Below are positions 31,184 to 37,203 of a DNA stretch of 37,203 nucleotides, one piece after another. Origin of the DNA: Streptomyces graminilatus. GTDB lineage: Bacteria; Actinomycetota; Actinomycetes; Streptomycetales; Streptomycetaceae. Numbering within the stretch: the stretch's first letter is position 1; each line of letters starts with the position of its first letter. The translations under genes were made by a program, and so were the position numbers. The stretch is from contig NZ_LIQQ01000012.1 in assembly GCF_001418565.1 (NCBI RefSeq), forward strand, positions 1 to 37,203. The letters run 5' to 3'. The notes beneath the pieces are model-generated. The model had not been told where the DNA came from and searched no databases. It saw only the letters and a list, made by a program, of their open reading frames with translations.

Positions 31184-32052
31184 GACGCACCACCGGGGCG
31201 CCGGGCGAGCAGGACCGTGAACACCGCGTCCTCCACCAGCGGTCCTTCGCCTGCATGAGCGTCCAGCAGTGCCTGGGCGTCGGCTTCGAAGGCGGAGTGC
31301 CGCTCTTCGAAGAGGTCTGCGCCCGCGAAGGACGTCGTCCGCAGGTAGCCGAGTACGTCCTCGGGCGTCCAGGTGCGGGCCACGGGGAAGCGGTGGTGGG
31401 TGACCTCGCTCCACGCGGATCCGGCGAGGTCCTCCTCGAACGAGCGCCGGGGCTCGGCGTAGTCGCCGTGGGCGCCTGCCCGGCGGCGGGGGCCCAGGTA
31501 GTGCTGGATCAGCTCGCGCAATGCCCGGGTCCAGTCCGCCTGGTGCGTCCACAGGCTGCCGTCGCCCATGATGGCGATCGTGGCGTCGGGGGCGGCGACC
31601 CGGTCCGCCATTGCCAGGACGTCCGGACCGCTCATCCAGTGGTACGACCGGCAGCAGGTGACCAAATCCGGTTCCCACACGTCTTCGCCGGGCAGCGTGG
31701 CCAGCGGGGCGTACATGTCAGCCGTGGAGTGGACGAGGGTGAGCGTGCAGCGCCCGAGCGCCGGCGTGAGGACAGCGCGGGCCTGCTTGAGCATCGGCCG
31801 GCTGACGTCGACGGCCTCGATGTGCGCGAGACCGGGAACGGCGGCCAGGAGGGCGAGGGGGACCTGCCCGGTGCCGGTGCCGAGGTCCAGCAGCGTGGGA
31901 GCGGGCCGCCCGTGGAGGGTGTCGGCCAGCAGGCGCACTGCTGCGTCCGGCAGCCCGGGCCGGTAGTGGGCGTAGTCGGCGGCGGCCGCGGCGAAAAGCG
32001 CCTCTTCCTCCGGGGACGGGCCGGGGAAGGGCTGGTCGGGATAGGTCGTCAC
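31180..32052 (-). CDS. Class I SAM-dependent methyltransferase
   Basis: A 290-aa Rossmann-fold methyltransferase. Motif I is TLLDLGTGTGQVPLALL at about 53-69, the acidic residue ending beta-2 is in IEAVDVSRPML, and the post-I motif region EPDLVTCCRSYHWM follows, as in the UbiE/COQ5-like and trans-aconitate-type methyltransferases. GTG 32052 overlaps the stop of the preceding PCMT-like gene by 4 bases and its own stop overlaps the GntR start. No substrate-determining domain is visible. In this operon it could methylate the peptide or a small molecule; this is inference. Confidence 0.9.
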   Translation of the reverse strand: MTTYPDQPFPGPSPEEEALFAAAAADYAHYRPGLPDAAVRLLADTLHGRPAPTLLDLGTGTGQVPLALLAAVPGLAHIEAVDVSRPMLKQARAVLTPALGRCTLTLVHSTADMYAPLATLPGEDVWEPDLVTCCRSYHWMSGPDVLAMADRVAAPDATIAIMGDGSLWTHQADWTRALRELIQHYLGPRRRAGAHGDYAEPRRSFEEDLAGSAWSEVTHHRFPVARTWTPEDVLGYLRTTSFAGADLFEERHSAFEADAQALLDAHAGEGPLVEDAVFTVLLARRPGGAS

Positions 32053-33338
32053 GAGGTTGCTCTCTTATCGGACGGACGGGGTGCGGGCAGGTGCCAGGAC
32101 AGGCGGCCGCAGGGCGATGCGGCCCGCTGGGTGCCGTCGGCGGTGAACGCCAGCTGGTAGCGGTCGGGGGAGCCGGCCGCCCGCCACCGGGCGGCGAGGT
32201 CCTGGATCTCCTTCCACAGGTCGCGCGGCCCGGCGATGGTGACGTTCCAGCGATGAGCGGTGACCGGTTCGACACGTAGCCAGGAGCCGCAGCCGGGGGC
32301 GCCGATCGCCAGGTGCTCGGCGGTGAAGTCCCGTACGAGGTTGCCGCCGAGCAGATGGTCGGCGGCCAGCCACAGCCCCCGGTCGGTGTCCGCGGGCGGG
32401 GGCAGCTTGCTCCGCTGCGTCCAGTCCCCCCGGCCGGTGGCGATCTGGGTGCGGAAGTCGTCGGCGAGGTAGATCCGCTCCATGCCGTGCCCGGCACGGT
32501 GGGCGTACTCCACCGCGCGCAGTTCGGCCCGCACCTGCTCGCCCAGGTCCCGCTCGACGATGGCGAGCGCGGGCCACGACGGCGACGCGGAGGTCACGTG
32601 GGCCAGCAGCCGGCCCCCGGCAGCGAGCTGATCGACCAGCGCGGCTGGCACTTGCGAGACCGCGTACGACACGAAGATCCGGTCGAACACCCGGCCGGGA
32701 CATCCCGCCTCGCCCGATCCGCACACCACCGTCGGCCGCAGCCCGAGTGCGGCCAGCCGTACGGCAGCGGCGTCGGTGACGTGCTCGTCGCGGTCGAGGG
32801 TGACCACCCCGGCTTCGCCGCACACCCGGCAGGCCACCGCGGTGGTCAACCCCGCGCCCGTGCCGACGTCCAGTACCCGCTGGCCGGGCTGGAGATCCAG
32901 CTCCTCCAGCAGCGCGGCCGTCAGGCTCATGAGCGTCGACATCGACGTGATCGACGCGCCCGAGCGCAACCCGCGCGCCCGGCCGAGGAGAGGCTCCCCG
33001 TCGTGCTGGATGGGCACGCTGCCCCCGCCGTACAGCAGCTTCTGTAGTTCGGGCCGGTCCTGCGGAGCCGACCAGTCCAGCAGCGCCCAGCGCGGCGGCC
33101 TCTCACCGTCAGCACTGCGCCGTACGTACGCCTGCGGCATCAGGGCCTCGAGCGGGAGGCCCAGCAGAGCATCGCGGACCGCGCCCGGATGCAGCGCACC
33201 GTCGGCCTCCAGCTGGGAGACCATCGCGGCGCGCGCAGCGCCCGGATCCAACACTGCGGTCGAGTCCGAGGCGGCGGGCGGGTTCGTCCGCGTTGGCGTC
33301 CCCGCCGTCGGGGTAGGGCCGGTGTCTAGGGAGGTCAC
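32049..33338 (-). CDS. PCMT-like methyltransferase of RiPP type
   Basis: A 429-aa protein with a PCMT-like SAM-binding core (QRVLDVGTGAGLTTAVAC, about 153-170) and a long C-terminal extension ending in a beta-rich tail. The organisation, with ALLGLPLEALMPQAYVRR before the core and TSMSTLMSLTAALLEEL leading into it, recalls the methyltransferase that accompanies ATP-grasp peptide maturases in actinomycetes. No maturase gene lies in this operon. GTG 33338 is 3 bases after the triple-Nudix stop. Residues about 345-365 (GAPGCGSWLRVEPVTAHRWN) are encoded by the 61-bp block repeated at 9653-9714. It differs from the FxLD methyltransferase at 691. Confidence 0.88.
   Translation of the reverse strand: MTSLDTGPTPTAGTPTRTNPPAASDSTAVLDPGAARAAMVSQLEADGALHPGAVRDALLGLPLEALMPQAYVRRSADGERPPRWALLDWSAPQDRPELQKLLYGGGSVPIQHDGEPLLGRARGLRSGASITSMSTLMSLTAALLEELDLQPGQRVLDVGTGAGLTTAVACRVCGEAGVVTLDRDEHVTDAAAVRLAALGLRPTVVCGSGEAGCPGRVFDRIFVSYAVSQVPAALVDQLAAGGRLLAHVTSASPSWPALAIVERDLGEQVRAELRAVEYAHRAGHGMERIYLADDFRTQIATGRGDWTQRSKLPPPADTDRGLWLAADHLLGGNLVRDFTAEHLAIGAPGCGSWLRVEPVTAHRWNVTIAGPRDLWKEIQDLAARWRAAGSPDRYQLAFTADGTQRAASPCGRLSWHLPAPRPSDKRATS
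32245..32305 (-). repeat. 61-bp direct repeat, copy 2 (inside methyltransferase gene)
   Basis: Matches 9653-9714 at all positions except one missing A. Here it lies in frame within an intact gene, so this is the likely source copy. Confidence 0.9.
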
Positions 33339-33341
33339 GGC

Positions 33342-34838
33342 TCACCACCCCATCTCTGAGTACGACTTGTCGGCCCGGATCTGCTCGATGGCGTGCCGCG
33401 TGTAGGGGACGATCGGCTCGGGCAGGTCCTGCGGCTGCCACCACTGCCATTCGAGGCACTTGTCGGACTCCAGCAGCTGCGGGGTGCCCGTCCAGATGCG
33501 GACGCGGAACACCATCTGCATGCGGGGCTCGGCCTCGGGGGTGTCGCGCAGGTGCACGGTGTGCACATGGGTGACGTCGGCCGGATCGATGACCAGGCCC
33601 GCCTCCTCGAGCGCCTCGCGCACCAGGCACTGGATCGCCGACTCGCGCTCGCAATGGCCCGCCAGGAAGTGCCACATCCCTCCGGCGTAGGGCGAGTCGG
33701 GGTGCCGCAGTCCGAGCAGGACCCGGCCCCGGTCGTCCTCCAGGTACAGATGGACGCCGATCACATTGGGCACCGTCGCGTTGGCGGTGACCGGTTGTGA
33801 GGATCCGGCCAGGGCGGCATGCCGGTACAGGAGGTCGGCGGTCGACGGGCTCAGCCGCAACCGGTGCAGCATCTCTGGTGCGAACCAGCGCAGCAGGACG
33901 CCCTCGTGCAGCGGCAGTGCGTCCGGGTCGCCGGTCCACCTGCCCGCGAAGACCTGGATCGGCACGCACAACCCCTCGACGGAGGTGGCCTCCTCTACGG
34001 CGAAGGGCACCAGGTCGGACAGGTGCAGACCGGGGACCTCCTCGGACAGCTCGCGCAGAAGGGTGGCCCTCAGCGTGGGGTCCTGCGCCTCCTTGCCGCC
34101 GCCGAGCAACGCGAACGCCCCCGGCTCCCATACGCCCTCAAGGTGATCTCTCAGATGAAGGAGATAGCGGCCGGCTCCGTCGTGGATCAGGGCGGACGCG
34201 TTCACCGGCTCCGGCCGGCCGTCCAGTTGCGCAGCAAGGAGCTTGGCGCGCAGCGTCGGAGAGCTGACCTCGGCGAGCGGACGCCACTCGGTCCCCGAGA
34301 CCTCTTCGTCCTGGACGACGATCGCCGGAGGACGGCCGGAGGCGAGGTAGAACGCGAAACGGATGTCGTAGTGCTGGTGCGCCGGTTCGCTTTTGTCCGG
34401 GCGGGCGTCGATGGCATGGACGTCGATGTCGACAGGAGTGCCGAGGAACTGCGGGGTCAGGCACAGAGCGCCGGGCTCGATGCCGGTCTCCTCACGCACC
34501 TCCCGCAGTACCGCGGCGAGCAGGGTGCGGTCACCGGGCTCGACGTGGCCGCCGGGAGCGAGGACCAGGCCGGTGGCCTTGTGGCGGACGTGCAGCACAC
34601 GCAGGTCCTGGTCGATCACCGCCGCACTGCACGTGATGTGCCCGGGCAGCACGGACCGGCTTGTCGGATCCTCGGCGGTGCTGAGCAGGTCCAACAGGCC
34701 CTGAAGCAGGGGACGTTCGTCCGGGTGCTGCTCCAGGTAGGCGTGGACGCTTCGCTGGATGCCGGTGACGGCGGGCGGCATGGCGGCGCCTTTCGTATGG
34801 GAGGTGAGGTCCGCGGGGCGGGTGGAGGCGGGGGTCAC
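33342..34838 (-). CDS. Triple-Nudix fusion protein
   Basis: A 498-aa protein with three Nudix domains in one chain. Their boxes are at about 96-120 (GGHVEPGDRTLLAAVLREVR, EETGI), 246-269 (GGGKEAQDPTLRATLLRELS, EEVPG) and 394-415 (GHCERESAIQCLVREALEEA, GL). The first box fits the consensus well; the second has Lys where the first Glu-side residue usually follows and ends EEVPG; the third starts with a single Gly before HCE. All retain the RE-EE core, so each may be active. GTG 34838 overlaps the ABC transporter stop and has GGAGGAGG upstream; ATG 34781 is an alternative. Substrates may be nucleoside diphosphate derivatives; role in a peptide operon is unclear. Confidence 0.9.
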   Translation of the reverse strand: MTPASTRPADLTSHTKGAAMPPAVTGIQRSVHAYLEQHPDERPLLQGLLDLLSTAEDPTSRSVLPGHITCSAAVIDQDLRVLHVRHKATGLVLAPGGHVEPGDRTLLAAVLREVREETGIEPGALCLTPQFLGTPVDIDVHAIDARPDKSEPAHQHYDIRFAFYLASGRPPAIVVQDEEVSGTEWRPLAEVSSPTLRAKLLAAQLDGRPEPVNASALIHDGAGRYLLHLRDHLEGVWEPGAFALLGGGKEAQDPTLRATLLRELSEEVPGLHLSDLVPFAVEEATSVEGLCVPIQVFAGRWTGDPDALPLHEGVLLRWFAPEMLHRLRLSPSTADLLYRHAALAGSSQPVTANATVPNVIGVHLYLEDDRGRVLLGLRHPDSPYAGGMWHFLAGHCERESAIQCLVREALEEAGLVIDPADVTHVHTVHLRDTPEAEPRMQMVFRVRIWTGTPQLLESDKCLEWQWWQPQDLPEPIVPYTRHAIEQIRADKSYSEMGW

Positions 34839-36844
34839 TTGCGCACCGCCTCCTCCTTGACGGTGGGCCGGGGCTGGTAGGCGTTGGCCTGAAGGGTGAA
34901 CATGTCCGCGTAGGAGGCGCCGTTCGCCATGAGCTCGTCGTGGGTGCCGGACTCGATGATCCGGCCGTCCTCGAACACGTAGATCTGGTCGCAGTCGACG
35001 ACACTGGCCAGCCGGTGGGAGATCAAGACCGTGATCTGGTCCTCACGGAGCCGGCCGCGCAGCACGGCCTCGTAGACGGCGTGCTCGGACGGCGGGTCCA
35101 TGCTCGCGGTCGGCTCGTCCAGGATCAGCAGCGGCGCGTTGTTGTACAGGCCGCGGCCCACCGCGAGTTTCGCCCACTGCCCGCCCGAGGGCTGCTGGCC
35201 GTCCTTGAACCGCTTCGACAGCAGCGTCCGCCACTGCCCGGGCAGTTCGGCGATGACCCGGTCCGCACCGGAGGCGCGCACGGCATCCATCACCCGCTGC
35301 GGATCGGCCTCGGTGAGCGTGCCAGTGGAGATGGTGATGTTGGACAGGGCGCTGAAAGGAAAACGCACCGGATCCTGCAAGACACAGGCGACCTGACGGT
35401 GCAGCGATGCCGCGTCCATCTCGCACACGTCCACGCCGTCCCAGCACACGCGGCCGCCCTCCTGCGGCTCGTACAGGCCGGCGAGGAGCTTGGCGAGGGT
35501 GCTCTTGCCGGAACCGTTGAGACCGACGAATGCCGTCGTCTGACCGGCATTCAGGGTCATACTGACCCCGTTGAGCGCCGGCGTGGTCTTACCGGGGTAC
35601 GAGAAGTGGACGTCCTCCACGGTGATCGTCTTCACCTGCTCAGGTGCCTGCTGTCCGCCTTCCCGTTGCAGGCGTTTGCGGGAGTGCTCCTGCACGGCGA
35701 GGAGGTCCCCGACCCACAGGGCGTGCTCGTAGACAAGGTGGGCGACGTCGACGAGCCGGGTCAGGGCGGCCTGGCCGGCCTGGATTGCGATGACGGCGCC
35801 GGCACCGGCCTGCAGGGGCAGCCATCCGGCGATCAGCATGGCGCCGAGCACGGTGTAGGTGATGCCGGTGCCGATCCCACCGACCGCCCGGCCGGCCAGG
35901 TTGAGCAGCGCGGCGTGCAGGCCCAGCCGGGTGTCCTCCTCCGCGATCTTGGCGGTCAGCCGGTGGTGCTCGTCCAGCAGGGCACCCTGGGCGGTGTCCG
36001 AGCGCAGCTCGGGGGCTGCGTCCACATCCAGGAGCAGGTAGGAGAAGATCCGCACCCGTCGCTGGAGCGCGTTCCACCGTTTGAAGGAGTGGAAGCGGGC
36101 CCGGGCGCTGCGGACCGCGGCCCAGCCGACGGGGAGGACGGACAGCAGGAGCAGCGGCAGGAGCGCCGGGTGCAGGATGCTGAGCACGCCGGCGCTGCCG
36201 ACGAGCTGGAGGGCGGCCGAGGCGAGGGAGACGACCTGCCCGACGATCTGGCGCGCGTAGAAGAGGCCGCGGTCGTTGGCACGGTGGACCTCGTCATGCC
36301 AGTCGGGATCCTCGACGGCCTCCAGCTTCACGTGCGCCGTGAGGCGGAGGAACTCACACTCGAGCGCGGTGCGGATCTTGGGCGTGACCCGGGCCTGCGC
36401 GACGGAAACTGCCGCATCGAGCAGCGCGCGGGCCGCCAGGAACCCGACGACCACGAGGATCTGCGGCACGGCGGCGCGCACCCGATCGGATGTGGGGCCC
36501 TCGCCGAACAGATGCTGCAGGACCGCGACCGACGCGAGCAGACCGAAGGCCGCCATGGCTGCTGAAATCAGCTCGCAGACGACGACCGCGGTGGTCGCAG
36601 CCCGGTCGGCGCGCCAGGCGAGCCCACCGATCAGTCGCGTGATCTGGGGCAGACGGGCCAGCACCTGGCGCACGCTGGCCTTGGCGGCGGCACCGTCGTG
36701 GACGGACCAGTACGCCTCCTTCAGCTCATCGGTCACATCACCGTCCTGTGGACCGGCCGGCACAGTCGCCGGCGGCAGCGGAAGCGGGGCGGACCGCGGC
36801 GCCGGAACCTCGCCCGCGATATCTGCATCTGTGGGCTCACTCAT
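34835..36844 (-). CDS. ABC exporter (fused membrane and ATPase domains)
   Basis: A 669-aa half-transporter. About 60 Pro/Asp-rich residues precede the membrane domain (about 75-370) with helices such as LISAAMAAFGLLASVAVL, AVPQILVVVGFLAARALL and HPALLPLLLLSVLPVGW. The nucleotide-binding domain has Walker A GLNGSGKST (441-449), signature QPSGGQ instead of LSGGQ (551-556), Walker B LLILDEP (572-578) and an ISHR switch. No C39 peptidase domain is present. It would export a peptide or small molecule as a homodimer. ATG 36844 has GAGGTG seven bases upstream and overlaps the stop of the 47-residue ORF. Substrate presumably the operon's product. Confidence 0.92.
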   Translation of the reverse strand: MSEPTDADIAGEVPAPRSAPLPLPPATVPAGPQDGDVTDELKEAYWSVHDGAAAKASVRQVLARLPQITRLIGGLAWRADRAATTAVVVCELISAAMAAFGLLASVAVLQHLFGEGPTSDRVRAAVPQILVVVGFLAARALLDAAVSVAQARVTPKIRTALECEFLRLTAHVKLEAVEDPDWHDEVHRANDRGLFYARQIVGQVVSLASAALQLVGSAGVLSILHPALLPLLLLSVLPVGWAAVRSARARFHSFKRWNALQRRVRIFSYLLLDVDAAPELRSDTAQGALLDEHHRLTAKIAEEDTRLGLHAALLNLAGRAVGGIGTGITYTVLGAMLIAGWLPLQAGAGAVIAIQAGQAALTRLVDVAHLVYEHALWVGDLLAVQEHSRKRLQREGGQQAPEQVKTITVEDVHFSYPGKTTPALNGVSMTLNAGQTTAFVGLNGSGKSTLAKLLAGLYEPQEGGRVCWDGVDVCEMDAASLHRQVACVLQDPVRFPFSALSNITISTGTLTEADPQRVMDAVRASGADRVIAELPGQWRTLLSKRFKDGQQPSGGQWAKLAVGRGLYNNAPLLILDEPTASMDPPSEHAVYEAVLRGRLREDQITVLISHRLASVVDCDQIYVFEDGRIIESGTHDELMANGASYADMFTLQANAYQPRPTVKEEAVRK

Positions 36845-36984
36845 GCCGCCCACCTCGTATCCGGTTTCGCCCCGCGGCGGGCACGGACGTCAACACGGCG
36901 CACGACGACGGCACGAGGCAGCTCGACAGGCCGCCGATGTTCGAATCCGACGGGCTGGGGCGAGGGGGCGGGTACGGGATGCAT
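36841..36984 (-). CDS. 47-aa Arg/Pro-rich peptide (candidate RiPP precursor)
   Basis: ATG 36984 follows GGAGG by 5 bases, and the TGA overlaps the ABC transporter ATG (ATGA), the same coupling seen through the rest of the operon. The peptide begins MHPVPAPSPQPVGFEHRRPV and ends in a basic stretch VVVRRVDVRARRGAKPDTRW followed by AA. It has no Cys and a single Ser and Thr, so lanthionine or thioether chemistry is unlikely; Asp32, Asp42 and the Args are possible targets. Codon third positions are about 70 percent GC. No family recognised. As first ORF of an operon with exporter and PCMT-like methyltransferase it is a plausible precursor or leader peptide, but this is inference. Confidence 0.5.
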   Translation of the reverse strand: MHPVPAPSPQPVGFEHRRPVELPRAVVVRRVDVRARRGAKPDTRWAA

Positions 36985-37074
36985 GGTGTCCTCCATATGG
37001 GGGCCGGTGTGGCACTGGTGCTCTAAAAACGCGTCAGATCCGGGGGCGTCACGGCCCTTTCGGAAGCAATTGGC

Positions 37075-37086
37075 GAACACATGTTC
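37075..37086. promoter_or_regulatory. Inverted repeat upstream of the exporter operon
   Basis: GAACA-CA-TGTTC, a 12-bp near-palindrome, with outer CGGAA/TTCCG arms at 37061-37065 and 37084-37088. It lies about 90 bases before the peptide start in the presumed promoter region and could bind the double-GntR regulator encoded in the operon. Confidence 0.35.
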
Positions 37087-37126
37087 CGATCTGGCCGGTT
37101 GAGTGCGGGGGCTGCGGCTTGCGCTC

Positions 37127-37142
37127 TTCAAACTCGTTCGAA
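37127..37142. promoter_or_regulatory. Imperfect palindrome with AAACTCG core
   Basis: TTCAAACTCGTTCGAA reads almost the same on both strands (one mismatch per arm) and contains AAACTCG, also the core of the direct repeats at 30408-30433. Possible shared regulator site upstream of the exporter operon. Confidence 0.3.
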
Positions 37143-37203
37143 AGGGGGAGGGGGTCACTCGGGTGTGGGATTGCCAGAGCACTTGAGCCTGAGCGCGATA
37201 GGT

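Noticed and set aside
34940..36565. 541-aa open frame on the + strand
   Set aside because: Antisense of the ABC exporter, whose Walker motifs are read on the minus strand.
1..37203. CRISPR array, rRNA or tRNA genes
   Set aside because: No regularly spaced repeats and no rRNA- or tRNA-like segments were seen on reading either strand.

Overview
The window reads as accessory chromosome (or large plasmid) from a Streptomyces-like actinomycete. GC is very high, third codon positions are GC-rich, many starts are GTG, genes chain through 4-base GTGA/ATGA overlaps, and actinomycete regulatory modules are present (XRE-DUF5753, DUF397, RsbW-like ATPases). The assignment is inferred from gene families; no rRNA or tRNA gene is present to confirm it.

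Left part (1-8.4 kb, + strand): an FxLD-type class I lanthipeptide cluster. It holds a truncated RsbW-like ATPase, a small hypothetical protein, a PCMT-like methyltransferase of the FxLD system, a 49-residue precursor with the FDLD leader motif, a strong hairpin, a full-length LanB dehydratase, a LanC cyclase, a stand-alone LanB elimination-domain (SpaB_C) protein and an APH-like kinase.

8.4-15.5 kb: a patchwork of small accessory genes and debris. It includes a coiled-coil protein, a chimeric pseudogene carrying a 62-bp block almost identical to part of a methyltransferase gene at 32.2 kb, a PhyH-type dioxygenase, a P-loop kinase-like protein, an APH-like kinase, two GNAT acetyltransferases, a C-terminal gltX fragment, a Nudix hydrolase and a nucleotidyltransferase. 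Two near-perfect terminators lie here.

15.5-21.4 kb: two complete aminoacyl-tRNA synthetase genes, a ValRS and a class II LysRS, flanking a frameshifted B12-dependent radical SAM pseudogene.

21.4-26.7 kb (- strand): a compact four-gene operon with no obvious textbook counterpart. In transcription order it encodes a TauD-like Fe/2OG dioxygenase, a B12-binding-domain radical SAM enzyme, an arginine deiminase/amidinotransferase-fold enzyme with Asn where the catalytic His is expected, and a probable circularly permuted ATP-grasp protein. This is my strongest candidate for an undescribed biosynthetic system; the neighbouring extra LysRS and ValRS could be self-resistance or charging enzymes, which is inference.

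27.6-29.4 kb: a divergent regulatory module (RsbW-like ATPase; XRE-DUF5753 plus DUF397).

29.6-37.2 kb (- strand): a hypothetical gene with promoter-proximal direct repeats, then a tightly overlapping operon read from right to left: 47-residue peptide, ABC exporter, triple-Nudix fusion, PCMT-like methyltransferase of the RiPP type, second methyltransferase, tandem double-GntR regulator, and a truncated Nudix. It looks like a second peptide-modification or export locus.
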